64,000 bases of DNA, from assembly GCA_022448365.1 (NCBI GenBank), contig JAKVCS010000001.1:496001-560000 (forward strand). The letters are read 5' to 3'. The stretch's first letter is position 1. The number at the start of each line of letters is the position of its first letter. This stretch comes from Saccharospirillaceae bacterium. Its GTDB lineage: Bacteria; Pseudomonadota; Gammaproteobacteria; Pseudomonadales; Oceanobacteraceae. The notes beneath the pieces are model-generated. The model worked only from the letters and a program-made list of their open reading frames with translations, had not been told where the DNA came from and did no database searches. A program made the position numbers and the translations under genes. Shown here one piece after another: positions 54,560 through 63,266 of the stretch.

Positions 54560-55939
54560 ATGGCTGCAACAAAGTCCGCTACCAAACTGTACGTACTCGA
54601 TACCAATGTATTGATTCACGACCCACAGGCGATTCTCAATTTTGAGGAACACCAGGTGGTGATACCAATGACCGTACTGGAGGAACTGGATAAGTTAAAA
54701 ATGGGCAAAGCATCAATTGCGACCGACTGTCGCGAGGCCATCCGGCAAATCGACCGGATTATTGGCGATGCATCACCCACTGAAATTGCCAAAGGCGTGC
54801 CTATCGTGCGCCCGGATGGCAACATTCAAGGGCACTTCTCGATATTACTGGATAATTTTGAGAGTAAAAATCAGACACTACCAAGCCATCTCAACGACAA
54901 TAAAATCATCAACAGCCTGGTCAGTCTGCAAGAGAAATATCCGCGCCGGAATGTCGTACTGATTACCAAAGATATTAACATGCGCCTGAAGGCTCGCGGC
55001 TGCGGTGTCGGCGCTCAGGACTATCAAAACGACCAATTACTGGACGATGTCTCGTTATTAGAAACCGGATACCACACCTATGCCGACTCCTTTTGGGAGA
55101 GTCAGGATAAGGTTGAAACCTTCCACGATGAAACCGGAACCTACCACAGAATTCCGAGAAGTAATCTTCCGGAAGAGCTGTTCCTGAATCGTTTTATCAT
55201 CGATGAAACCGGTTTTATTGCCAAGGTAGTTGCCATGGAGGAGAAAACGGCGGTGCTGCAGGATTTACCGGCAGAACAGCTATTGGGGCGAAGTGCCTGG
55301 GGGTTAACCCCACGGGATATACCCCAAGCCATCGCATTAAATCTGCTTCTCGACCCGGACGTACACCTGGTCACTCTGACCGGGCAGGCCGGTTCCGGAA
55401 AAACCATTCTGGCGCTGGCAGCCGCGATAGAAATGACCGTTGCCACAGCACAATTTCGCCGCATTATTGCGACGCGCAGTACCCGTGGGCTGGATGAAGA
55501 TATTGGCTATCTGCCCGGCACTGAAGCTGAAAAAATGGAACCGTGGTTAGGCGCGATCACCGACAACCTTGAAGCATTGCACAGCGATGATGAGCATTCT
55601 CCTTCCAGTGTGGATTATATTTTGCAGAAAGTGCCTTTGCAGTTTAAATCACTGAATTACATTCGTGGCCGAAGTTTTCAGCACAGCCTGATTCTGATCG
55701 ACGAATGTCAGAACCTGACGCCGCACCAGATTAAAACCATTATTACCCGCGCAGGTGCCGGCAGTAAGGTGGTGTGTTTAGGCAATCTGGCACAGATCGA
55801 TACGCCTTACCTGAACCCCATCAGCTCGGGTTTGACCTATCTGATCGAGCGTTTTAAAGAGTTTGACCACGGAGGCACAGTGCATCTGGAAGGCTCACCA
55901 AGATCGGTGTTGGCGGAATACGCCGAAAACCATCTGTAA
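54560..55939 (+). CDS. PIN domain plus PhoH ATPase
   Basis: 459 aa from the ATG at 54560 (GGAG upstream; an ATG five codons earlier lacks a site). The N-terminal PIN nuclease domain starts YVLDTNVLIHDPQAI, with conserved acids in LEELDKLK and LITKDINMRLKA. The C-terminal PhoH ATPase carries Walker A GQAGSGKT (about residue 275) and Walker B LILIDECQN (about 377), preceded by LPGTEAEKMEPWLG. Such PIN-PhoH proteins are RNA-unwinding/cleaving enzymes; the mycobacterial form belongs to a toxin-antitoxin pair, but no antitoxin gene is visible here. Confidence 0.92.
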   Translation: MAATKSATKLYVLDTNVLIHDPQAILNFEEHQVVIPMTVLEELDKLKMGKASIATDCREAIRQIDRIIGDASPTEIAKGVPIVRPDGNIQGHFSILLDNFESKNQTLPSHLNDNKIINSLVSLQEKYPRRNVVLITKDINMRLKARGCGVGAQDYQNDQLLDDVSLLETGYHTYADSFWESQDKVETFHDETGTYHRIPRSNLPEELFLNRFIIDETGFIAKVVAMEEKTAVLQDLPAEQLLGRSAWGLTPRDIPQAIALNLLLDPDVHLVTLTGQAGSGKTILALAAAIEMTVATAQFRRIIATRSTRGLDEDIGYLPGTEAEKMEPWLGAITDNLEALHSDDEHSPSSVDYILQKVPLQFKSLNYIRGRSFQHSLILIDECQNLTPHQIKTIITRAGAGSKVVCLGNLAQIDTPYLNPISSGLTYLIERFKEFDHGGTVHLEGSPRSVLAEYAENHL

Positions 55940-56008
55940 CAGGGGAAATTCCGGTTCAAACTTTGACGATATAAGAAACGTGAACTATATAACTATAACT
56001 ATTTGAAT

Positions 56009-56034
56009 TTTTCGGGGGCCAAGGCCCCCGAAAA
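56009..56034. repeat. 26-base perfect inverted repeat
   Basis: TTTTCGGGGGCC-AA-GGCCCCCGAAAA: 12-base arms and a 2-base loop, very GC-rich. Because the T-run is on the 5' side it does not have the form of an intrinsic terminator on either strand. It lies between the phoH stop and the next gene. Confidence 0.85.
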
Positions 56035-56071
56035 CCTGATCAGCCACCTCCGGAGAATCCACGGAAGGCCT

Positions 56072-56482
56072 ATGAAAGCAATAATCTGTGCTGCTCTAAT
56101 CGCAGCTTCTGCCAACCTGCTGGCAGCCGAAAAAATCTATGAACTGGAGTTTGAAACAGACTCGAATTGGACCAGCCTGGAAATCCGCGATGATGCCGTT
56201 TTTGTTAACGCGCCGGCAGGACAAAGTATGAACGTGACTTCTAAGGATGGTCTGCGTTCTTATACTACGTCGCCGAAGAAGATATACCTGCGCTCACGTA
56301 CCCGTGGTCTGGTGAATATGAATCTGTTCGTCAAATCAAAAAATAACGTATTAGGTTTAACCATTTGTAAAGGTTCCCCCTCCAGTTACACCTGGATCAA
56401 GTCGGACCAGTCCAAACAAAAGAGTGACCTGAAGAAAAAAGATCACTGTGAGCAAGCCGCATTGGTGCTGAACCTGTTCTGA
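56072..56482 (+). CDS. Small secreted protein of unknown function
   Basis: 136 aa from the ATG at 56072 (GGAAGG upstream). The signal peptide is MKAIICAALIAASANLLAA. The mature part is beta-rich (EKIYELEFETDSNWTSLEI) with many Lys near the end and two Cys (in TICKG and DHCEQ) that could form a disulfide. No family is recognised. It stands between the palindrome and a strong bidirectional terminator, so it is a single-gene unit. Confidence 0.65.
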   Translation: MKAIICAALIAASANLLAAEKIYELEFETDSNWTSLEIRDDAVFVNAPAGQSMNVTSKDGLRSYTTSPKKIYLRSRTRGLVNMNLFVKSKNNVLGLTICKGSPSSYTWIKSDQSKQKSDLKKKDHCEQAALVLNLF

Positions 56483-56502
56483 GGAATATCTTTTCCTTTC
56501 GA

Positions 56503-56536
56503 CATAAAAAAACCGCCAGTTGGCGGTTTTTTTATG
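56503..56536. terminator. Strong bidirectional terminator
   Basis: 16-base perfect arms CATAAAAAAACCGCCA / TGGCGGTTTTTTTATG with a 2-base loop, between converging genes. It serves both the secreted protein gene and the MvaT-like gene. Confidence 0.95.
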
Positions 56537-56558
56537 TCGTGTATCAGCGCTGAATCTA

Positions 56559-57029
56559 TTAACCCACTTTCCAGGTTTTTACGATTTCAAAGCCATATTC
56601 AGCAATCCACTCATCCAGCTGACGTGGATTACGCTTAATCTTTTCTACCTTTTCATTGGTAGCTGGATTCTGATATTCACCAACGGGCAGTTTTGGCTTC
56701 GGCAGAGTAGATACTTTCTCCGCTTTGCCGCCACCACGAGCTTCTTTGGCAATGACTTTTTCGAAGTGCTTCTTCAGATTTTTGTAGATAGAAGATGGCG
56801 TTTCTGCTTTAGCCATGCTTACCAGCCATTCTTCAATCTTGTCGGCACGGGATACGTACAGTTCTTCTTCCGTCAGGCTATTCTGATTGCACAGGCGTTT
56901 AATCTGAACTTCAAATTCTTTGATACCTTCGAATTTCTTTTCCTGATCAACTTTCAGCTTTTCCAGTTCCTGAATTTTCAGCTGGTGTTGTTGGATTTGC
57001 TTATCGATATCGGTGGCAAATACGCTCAC
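56559..57029 (-). CDS. MvaT/H-NS family nucleoid protein
   Basis: 156 aa. The N-terminal two-thirds is coiled coil (QHQLKIQELEKLKVDQEKK), used for oligomerisation. The C-terminal DNA-binding domain has VGEYQNPATNEKVEKIKRNPRQLDEWIAEYG, matching the MvaT pattern YKNPxTGEV...LKEWKAKWG. MvaT-type proteins bind AT-rich foreign DNA and silence it. The AT-richer island 20 kb away would be a natural target. Slightly longer than Pseudomonas MvaT (about 124 aa). Confidence 0.82.
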   Translation of the reverse strand: MSVFATDIDKQIQQHQLKIQELEKLKVDQEKKFEGIKEFEVQIKRLCNQNSLTEEELYVSRADKIEEWLVSMAKAETPSSIYKNLKKHFEKVIAKEARGGGKAEKVSTLPKPKLPVGEYQNPATNEKVEKIKRNPRQLDEWIAEYGFEIVKTWKVG

Positions 57030-57237
57030 TTAAGACCCCAAATATTATAAATAATAAATAAAACGCCCGCAGCTTTATAGCCGACCCGGTTTTATAGATT
57101 GCGATTAACCGCAGAATGCGGCACTGGTGCGATATTAACGGATATCCAGAATAAGGCAATACAAGAATATTATATTGGGATTGATAAGACGTAAAATTCG
57201 GTCAATTACATCTGATATCGATAATATCGCTTAAAAA

Positions 57238-57489
57238 TTATCCAAATAAAGTAACCTCATCCCAAACATCGACCTGTGTATGTTGCGCATCACGAACATT
57301 TAATTCCATCTTCACCATATCAAATAATTCATGTAACTCTTCGATCGGCAACGAACGCAGGTTCAGATGATGAAATATCCTTTGTTCTATCAGACTCTTT
57401 TCAAAACAGGATTTGTGGGCAGGGCCAACACCGGATACCGTAATAGGCTCAGCAGAAAGGACACTCTGCTGGCAATAACAACACTTCAT
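57238..57489 (-). CDS. Small zinc-binding (treble-clef/LIM-like) protein
   Basis: 83 aa from the ATG at 57489 (GGAG upstream). MKCCYCQQ and AHKSCFEK supply a C-x2-C ... H-x2-C zinc site; the remainder is helical and acidic. No known function. It stands alone; the flanking stretches 57030-57237 and 57490-57748 show no other gene. Confidence 0.65.
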   Translation of the reverse strand: MKCCYCQQSVLSAEPITVSGVGPAHKSCFEKSLIEQRIFHHLNLRSLPIEELHELFDMVKMELNVRDAQHTQVDVWDEVTLFG

Positions 57490-57748
57490 ATGCACTCCTA
57501 AAAACTTATGGAGAGCGAGTTTAAGACAGTTTACAAATCAGTCAACAGGCACCCGCGTCAACCATTAGTCAGCGCTGTACTTCCACCAGAAATAAATCGT
57601 AAGTCTTTGTTTTTTAAAAACTTTACCTAGAGAACTCGGAGATTATAAAAACGTTTCTGTTTGTTACTGATGCCCAGGCTGCAGTAGTTAGTAATTGCTA
57701 TTGACCATCACATCATATGTGCGCAGATAATAACCAAAGGAATCCGAT

Positions 57749-58894
57749 CTACCTGACATTTTGGACAACGATATCACGATACCCTGTAATGACCTCGATT
57801 GTACCAGCCCAGTTCTTATCCAATTGCGGATCGCCAGAATCAATCAACAGTGGACGTCCTTCTAAGCTGAGCAATTTGGTTTTAGTTGAAATCAGGTACA
57901 TGTTCTCTTTACCTAACATCGTTAATACCCGCGCACTGAATTGCTGATTACCACGACCAATAATGTGCCCCTGGCCTCCCATCACACTTAAAATTGCTCT
58001 ACGTTCCGGGTATTGCTCAAATAATGACAATATATCGCTTTCATTTATATCACTGGCCAACAGTTCACCATTAAGCACAGCATCAACACCCAATAAGGTA
58101 TGCTCCAATCCAAGATCTTCCATAACCGCTAAGGTCGTTTTGCCGGAACCAATCAAATACAGGGTATCCGGATGGTCATCCATATCGTCGCGTACCTGAG
58201 CAGCGATATCGGCCAACACCAGCGCTTCGGATTCCACCCCTCCCTGCTTAACCGCCTGAACAAAATGACCTAATTGAGGAACCCGCATATCACCGTAATG
58301 CCGGGCACGAACCTGATTATTGCGGAATGCATCTTCGTCAAGATCGCGCACTTCCGATTCTTTGATATCCACCAGCTGCCCCTGAATCAGAGCCGACAGC
58401 ACTTCCCCCGACGCTGCTGGAGTGACACCATAAACCCCGGAATGAATCTTAACTCCAGCCGGAATACCCAGCACTGCAATATCTTGCTGGCCTCGTTCGA
58501 CCAGCGCCGCATAGATATCTCTGGCGGTTCCATCACCACCAGCAAACACCAAAACATCAATACCAGCTTCGGCCATTATCTGGGCAGCCAACTGAGTATC
58601 AGCAGCACACGTTCGCTGCCCGGTCAAAGCGAGATCAATTAACTGATAGTCCAGACCCAGTGCCGACAATACGGATTCACCCATATCACCCGGACAGGTC
58701 AGAAAACGACATTGATGTTTCAACTCAAGCAAAGACTGAAGTGCAGTCTCCGCTCGCATCATCGCCTTTTGTTCGGCGCCACGACTGGTCGCTTCAGCAA
58801 CAATGGCATCACCGTCACTGCCTTTCAGACCCACTGCTCCACCGATACCAGCATAAGGATTAATAATCAGGCCAAAGGTCAGCATATTGGTCAT
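57749..58894 (-). CDS. ATP-NAD kinase family protein
   Basis: 381 aa. TFGLIINPYAGIGGAVGLKGSDG at the start and the VLVFAGGDGTARDIYAAL nucleotide loop (GGDGT) are the family hallmarks, followed by GIPAGVKIHSGVYGVTP. This longer subgroup (AcoX-like) is distinct from the NAD kinase PpnK; its substrate is not settled. A single-gene unit. Confidence 0.88.
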   Translation of the reverse strand: MTNMLTFGLIINPYAGIGGAVGLKGSDGDAIVAEATSRGAEQKAMMRAETALQSLLELKHQCRFLTCPGDMGESVLSALGLDYQLIDLALTGQRTCAADTQLAAQIMAEAGIDVLVFAGGDGTARDIYAALVERGQQDIAVLGIPAGVKIHSGVYGVTPAASGEVLSALIQGQLVDIKESEVRDLDEDAFRNNQVRARHYGDMRVPQLGHFVQAVKQGGVESEALVLADIAAQVRDDMDDHPDTLYLIGSGKTTLAVMEDLGLEHTLLGVDAVLNGELLASDINESDILSLFEQYPERRAILSVMGGQGHIIGRGNQQFSARVLTMLGKENMYLISTKTKLLSLEGRPLLIDSGDPQLDKNWAGTIEVITGYRDIVVQNVR

Positions 58895-58923
58895 CGTCCG
58901 AAAAAATGAGCATTATAACCGGC

Positions 58924-58957
58924 AAAAGAAAACCCGGCGATTGCCGGGTTTTCTTTT
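58924..58957 (-). terminator. Intrinsic terminator after pldA
   Basis: 11-base arms GAAAACCCGGC / GCCGGGTTTTC with a 4-base loop, T-rich on both sides. Confidence 0.88.
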
Positions 58958-58990
58958 TATCGGTTTTTTATCCGATCGTGGATTTTGTCA

Positions 58991-60019
58991 TCAAATCCAG
59001 TCAGATAATTTAATACCAAGACCAAAGCGCTCCTGGTAGCGATTGTAGTCAATCAGGCTTTCACCATAGCCGTTAAAATACTGAAAATACCCTTTCAATC
59101 GTTTGGTTAACGGGAAACTCCAGTCCAGTTGCACGGCACCACGATTTTCATCAAAGTTGAAATTATTTCGCGCCATCACCGTGAGCATGTGTTTATCCAT
59201 AACACGCAGATAATACAGTTCACCAGGCCCCATATAATCATCGATGTCTGGATTATCGTTATCACTCGGATCAAATGGGTCTGCTTTTTTTCCTTCCGGA
59301 ATACGCCACCAGGTGCGGACTACCCAGATGCCTTTACCGACAACCGATGCGCCTTCAAGAATCACACGATTCCAGCTGCGCGACAAAGAACTGGTCTGGC
59401 CATTGGATTGATGGTTCAGAGACAGTCCCGCGTGTTCGATCCACTTAATGTGTTTTGGCCGCCATGACAACATCAACTCAGGCTCGTGGTTGGTTTCTCG
59501 GAACGGTTTAGAGATTTTGTCGTTATATGCCTGCCAGAACGAGCGGTTGGTGTAACCGACTTCCAGGCGACTGTGTTTATCCCACAGATCCTCGGCTAAT
59601 ACCGACTTAATGCTGATCTGAAATACCGCTTCAACATGTTCAAACTCCCCCGCCTGACCTTGCTGACGACCGTCACTGACTTGATTAATCAGTCGATCCC
59701 ACTCACGATCATCCGGGCGTGTCTGATAAGTAAACGGCATCACATAATTTGGGCGATGCGGCAACAGCAGATGCCGATTATCGGCAGCCGCACGCTCTAC
59801 CTGAATCTTTTCAACCAGCTCTGGCAGATTACGGAACGATTCCGGCAGCTCCGAGGGATCAATAACCTCGATTTCTGCCGTGGTGGTTTTTACGTCAGCC
59901 CGATGATCATACCAATGCAGTTCCTGAGGTTCTTTCTGAGGTGAGTCCTGCAACGGGTTTTGCTCTGCGAAAACCTGGTGCGTCATGACCAGACCCATCA
60001 GTAAAATGAGAGGTTTCAT
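58991..60019 (-). CDS. pldA: Outer-membrane phospholipase A1 (OMPLA)
   Basis: 342 aa with a signal peptide (LLMGLVMTHQVFA). The catalytic region SLNHQSNGQTSSLSRSWNRV contains the His-Ser of the active site (NHxSNG). YTNRSFWQAYNDKISKPFRETNHEPEL and the C-terminal YFQYFNGYGESLIDYNRYQERFGLG match E. coli PldA closely. It hydrolyses phospholipids that reach the outer leaflet. It has a long N-terminal extension of about 100 residues before the barrel. Confidence 0.93.
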   Translation of the reverse strand: MKPLILLMGLVMTHQVFAEQNPLQDSPQKEPQELHWYDHRADVKTTTAEIEVIDPSELPESFRNLPELVEKIQVERAAADNRHLLLPHRPNYVMPFTYQTRPDDREWDRLINQVSDGRQQGQAGEFEHVEAVFQISIKSVLAEDLWDKHSRLEVGYTNRSFWQAYNDKISKPFRETNHEPELMLSWRPKHIKWIEHAGLSLNHQSNGQTSSLSRSWNRVILEGASVVGKGIWVVRTWWRIPEGKKADPFDPSDNDNPDIDDYMGPGELYYLRVMDKHMLTVMARNNFNFDENRGAVQLDWSFPLTKRLKGYFQYFNGYGESLIDYNRYQERFGLGIKLSDWI

Positions 60020-60141
60020 ACACTGCCCTTCAACGTCCGAATTGATGGCCGAATAATAGTTATGGGGAACCTAATGCGCCAGTAAAAAAGCCTGCGTTTG
60101 CCGCTTTCTGTCCACTTTTGTCTCATTTGTTATCGGCCGTT

Positions 60142-60591
60142 TCAAACGGCCAATACATCCGCTTCAATGTAAGGGGTACGGGCAGTCTGATATTCATTTT
60201 TGCAGCAGGGACAAATACGAATGTCATTACTCAAAACACGGTTGTGCAAATGAATCAGTTTCTGATCATTCTCCCAACAAAAAGAACAATAAGGTTGGCC
60301 ATAAGGGCGATTATCGATGGTACGGTAATAACCATCACCGCGGCGCTTTACGTTACCGCGATAAGTCAGTGCTTCTGCCTGGCGCAACAGCTCTGCATCT
60401 TTTTCATCAATGCTTTCCTGTAACAGTGTCAATTCCATTTTCGCCACCGATAAGTAAGCGGTGAGGTCGGTCAGATGCTTTTTCATTTCCATCCGTTCGA
60501 GGATAAAATTCGCGTCCCGGATTTCTTTGCCGATTTCGCTGGCACCATTGAGACTTCTGAGTACTGCACTGACCTTGCCATAGCCGGGCAT
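60142..60591 (-). CDS. Hypothetical zinc-ribbon protein
   Basis: 149 aa. The N-terminal half is helical with coiled-coil character (LTDLTAYLSVAKMELTLLQESIDEKDAEL). The C-terminal half has two Cys pairs (PYCSFCWEN and CPCCKNEY), a zinc ribbon, with RPYGQPYCSFCWE as the most distinctive stretch. No function known. GGAG precedes the start. It sits between pldA and the fpr terminator. Confidence 0.65.
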   Translation of the reverse strand: MPGYGKVSAVLRSLNGASEIGKEIRDANFILERMEMKKHLTDLTAYLSVAKMELTLLQESIDEKDAELLRQAEALTYRGNVKRRGDGYYRTIDNRPYGQPYCSFCWENDQKLIHLHNRVLSNDIRICPCCKNEYQTARTPYIEADVLAV

Positions 60592-60667
60592 ATCATTCTC
60601 CTGACAACAATTTGACTGATTACCTGAGTTGATGAGTTACAGCAGGTTTAGTGCCAGATTTCAGGCA

Positions 60668-60709
60668 TAAAAAAAACCCACTGCCTGAGCCAATAAACAG
60701 ACAGTGGGG
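60668..60709 (-). terminator. Intrinsic terminator after fpr
   Basis: Stem CCCACTG / CAGTGGG with extra pairing inside, eight T residues on the minus strand, 44 bases after the fpr stop. Confidence 0.9.
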
Positions 60710-60752
60710 TAAAACTGGACAATCGGTTACCAGGACGTCAACCCTGACAAGG

Positions 60753-61526
60753 CTATTTTTCGACGAACGCCCGCTCAATCACATAATGGCCTGCCTGACC
60801 GGCGCGCGCTTCTCTGAAGCCCAATTCATCCAACATGGCGGTTAGCTCATCCAACATCGCCGGGCTGCCACACAACATAAATCGGTCGTTTTCCGGGTCG
60901 AGGTCAGCCAGACCAATATCGGCAGTTAGCTGACCGCTGCGGATTAGATCTGTCAAACGACCCGTATTACGATATTCTTCCCGAGTCACCGTTGGGTAGT
61001 AAATCAGCTTATCGCGCACGACATCACCAAAGTACTCGTTATTAGGCAGTTCGTTTTCGATACGCTCCTGATAAGCGAGTTCAGATACATAACGTACACC
61101 GTGCGTCAGTACGACCTTTTCGTACTGTTCGTAAACGTCAAGGTCCTTAATGATGCTCATAAAGGGCGCCAGTCCGGTGCCGGTGGATAACAGGTACAGA
61201 TTTTTACCCGGTAATAAGCTATCGGTGATCAACGTTCCAACGGGCTTAGTACCGACTAAAATCTCATCACCAACAGCCAGCTTCTGCAGACGAGAGGTCA
61301 GTGGACCGTCCTGAACTTTGATGGAAAAAAACTCCATTTCTTCCTCGTAGTTGGCACTGGCTATGCTGTAGGCGCGCAACAGTGGCTTATTTTCAACTTC
61401 CAGACCAATCATCGTGAAATGACCATTCTTAAAACGCAGCCCCTGATTACGTGTTGTTGTGAAGCTGAACAGGGTTTCGTTCCAGTGATGCACACTGGTC
61501 ACGGTTTCTCGAATCAGGTTGCTCAT
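60753..61526 (-). CDS. fpr: Ferredoxin/flavodoxin-NADP+ reductase
   Basis: 257 aa, the usual length. FAD-binding RAYSIASANYEEEMEF, NADP-binding LLSTGTGLAPFMSII, FMLCGSPAMLDEL, and a C-terminal GHYVIERAFVEK are characteristic. Fpr passes electrons between NADPH and ferredoxin or flavodoxin and is induced by oxidative stress. It is divergent from the finR-like gene, as in Pseudomonas. Confidence 0.95.
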   Translation of the reverse strand: MSNLIRETVTSVHHWNETLFSFTTTRNQGLRFKNGHFTMIGLEVENKPLLRAYSIASANYEEEMEFFSIKVQDGPLTSRLQKLAVGDEILVGTKPVGTLITDSLLPGKNLYLLSTGTGLAPFMSIIKDLDVYEQYEKVVLTHGVRYVSELAYQERIENELPNNEYFGDVVRDKLIYYPTVTREEYRNTGRLTDLIRSGQLTADIGLADLDPENDRFMLCGSPAMLDELTAMLDELGFREARAGQAGHYVIERAFVEK

Positions 61527-61582
61527 TATTAATCTCCGGCCATCGGGTTATTTATTGCAATCCAGCTTAATGCAGCTCAAAA

Positions 61583-61630
61583 TATCGGTAAAACCAGTTA
61601 ATCCCATATAGATATTCTGTTTTACCGATA
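61583..61630. promoter_or_regulatory. Inverted repeat in the fpr-finR gap, candidate FinR operator
   Basis: TATCGGTAAAAC (61583-61594) and GTTTTACCGATA (61619-61630), perfect 12-base arms 24 bases apart. The right arm lies 11 bases before the finR-like start, so binding could affect both promoters. Confidence 0.6.
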
Positions 61631-61640
61631 AGGCAAATTT

Positions 61641-62534
61641 ATGCGCTACACACTGCGTCAGCTGGAAGTCTTTCTTACCATTGCCCACCATCAAAACCTG
61701 ACCCGTGCGGCCAGCGAACTGGCAATGTCGCAGAGTGCAGCCAGCAGTTCATTAAAAGACCTTGAGAACCAATTCGATATCCAGTTGTTTGATCGCATTG
61801 GTAAACGGCTGAAACTGAATGAACAGGGCAGGCAATTACGTCCAAAAGCCGAAGCCTTATTGCAACAGGCTAAAGAGTTCGAACAATCGTTAATGCAGCA
61901 TGCTGATGCCGGGCCACTAAACGTCGGAGCAACACTGACCATCGGCAACTACCTCGCGGTTGAGTTAATGGCGCGCTATATGAAAGATAACCCTTCAGCG
62001 CCGGTGCATCTTAACGTCGCGAATACCGCTCAGATTGCCGAGCAGGTATTAAATTTCCAGCTCGATATCGGCTTGATTGAAGGTGAAGTTAATCATCCTG
62101 ATTTGGAGGTGATTGCGTGGCGCGAAGATGAACAGGCCATTTTTTGCCACCAGAATCATCCGCTGGCACTGAAGCAAGCACGTGGTGACGCCATCACCGA
62201 TGAGGATTTGATCGCTGCAGACTGGATTTTACGCGAACCCGGTTCCGGTACTCGACAGACCTTTGATCGTGCCATGCATGGCCTGTTGCCGGACTTATCA
62301 GTGACGCTGGAATTACAACATACCGAAGCGATTAAGCGTGCAGTGGAAACCGGTCTCGGCATCGGCTGTTTATCAATGATCAGCCTCGATGCTGAGATTC
62401 AGCGCGGTAACCTGGTACATATCCAACTGCCCGAACGCGATTTCTCCAGAGTACTTTACCTGATTATTCACCGACAAAAGTATCGCAGTGCCGGATTAAA
62501 CAACTGGCTGGCGTTGTGTGTACAACATTCGTGA
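61641..62534 (+). CDS. finR: LysR-type regulator FinR, activator of fpr
   Basis: 297 aa. N-terminal winged helix (RAASELAMSQSAASSSLKDLENQFDIQLFDRIGKRLKLN) and a two-lobed effector domain. Divergent from fpr exactly as FinR in Pseudomonas putida, where it is needed for fpr induction by superoxide. The symbol rests on sequence type plus this conserved context. Confidence 0.85.
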   Translation: MRYTLRQLEVFLTIAHHQNLTRAASELAMSQSAASSSLKDLENQFDIQLFDRIGKRLKLNEQGRQLRPKAEALLQQAKEFEQSLMQHADAGPLNVGATLTIGNYLAVELMARYMKDNPSAPVHLNVANTAQIAEQVLNFQLDIGLIEGEVNHPDLEVIAWREDEQAIFCHQNHPLALKQARGDAITDEDLIAADWILREPGSGTRQTFDRAMHGLLPDLSVTLELQHTEAIKRAVETGLGIGCLSMISLDAEIQRGNLVHIQLPERDFSRVLYLIIHRQKYRSAGLNNWLALCVQHS

Positions 62535-62558
62535 ATAAATACCGGTTTATTCTCTAAG

Positions 62559-62810
62559 CTAGCGGTTAAGCTCGCCGGCCCAGTAGCGTTGCAGGCACGT
62601 TTCGCAGACACATGCTTTACCTCGCTGATTGGCCGGAACCATGTTTAATAATTCGTCGGGAATCTTTTCTTCCAGACGCATACACCAGCAATCATTAATA
62701 CTGCCCTGACCACGGGAAAGCACACACTGATTTTGCTGCAGACAAATCGGGCAAAGCTGATCGTTATCGGCATCGGTATTGGTGGTCATGGCATCTGAAT
62801 ATTCGACCAT
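62559..62810 (-). CDS. Cysteine-rich CWC family protein
   Basis: 83 aa from the ATG at 62810 (GGAG upstream). Cys pattern LCPICLQQNQC ... DCWCMRLEEKIP ... CVCETCLQRY matches the CWC family, named for the central C-W-C. Probably binds zinc; role unknown. Confidence 0.85.
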   Translation of the reverse strand: MVEYSDAMTTNTDADNDQLCPICLQQNQCVLSRGQGSINDCWCMRLEEKIPDELLNMVPANQRGKACVCETCLQRYWAGELNR

Positions 62811-62931
62811 AATTCTCCACAAAAACGTTTGTATCCTAACCGGTTAAATCTGTAACCATTTGTTGGCACGTCTTCCTTGCAGCCTAAAAACATCTATTCT
62901 TAAACAACACGGTCCGGAATAAGGAAAAGTT

Positions 62932-63264
62932 ATGACGTCTCGCGATTTGTTGCAACACTGGCAAGAGAATTTTGGCGAAGCAATTACCAGCAGCGAATAC
63001 ACTTTAAAACTGAACACGAAAGACGCTGCACGCATTGAAGCCTTGTGTGAAATGTTTCCCTCAAGCAATAAAGACCAGATTCTCAGAGATTTAATCAGCG
63101 CAGCATTAAATGATCTTACCAGCGGCTTTCCGTATAGAGCCGGACAGAAAGTTGTAGCACAGGATGAAGAAGGCGATCCGATATACGAGGACGTCGGGCC
63201 GACCCCTCGGTTTCTGAATCTGACTCGTAAACACATGAACGTTTTGCAAAAGCAGTCCCACTGA
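62932..63264 (+). CDS. Conserved small protein, often annotated as pilin assembly protein
   Basis: 110 aa. It has LLQHWQENFGEAITSSEYTLKLNTKDAARIEALCEMFP, then DQILRDLISAALNDL and a very conserved tail GDPIYEDVGPTPRFLNLTRKH. Homologues in Pseudomonas are annotated as pilin assembly or type 1 pili tip component, but I know of no strong proof of that. It is more likely a small ribbon-helix-helix-like protein; function uncertain. It converges on mazG with a 2-base gap. Confidence 0.7.
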   Translation: MTSRDLLQHWQENFGEAITSSEYTLKLNTKDAARIEALCEMFPSSNKDQILRDLISAALNDLTSGFPYRAGQKVVAQDEEGDPIYEDVGPTPRFLNLTRKHMNVLQKQSH

Positions 63265-63266
63265 TA

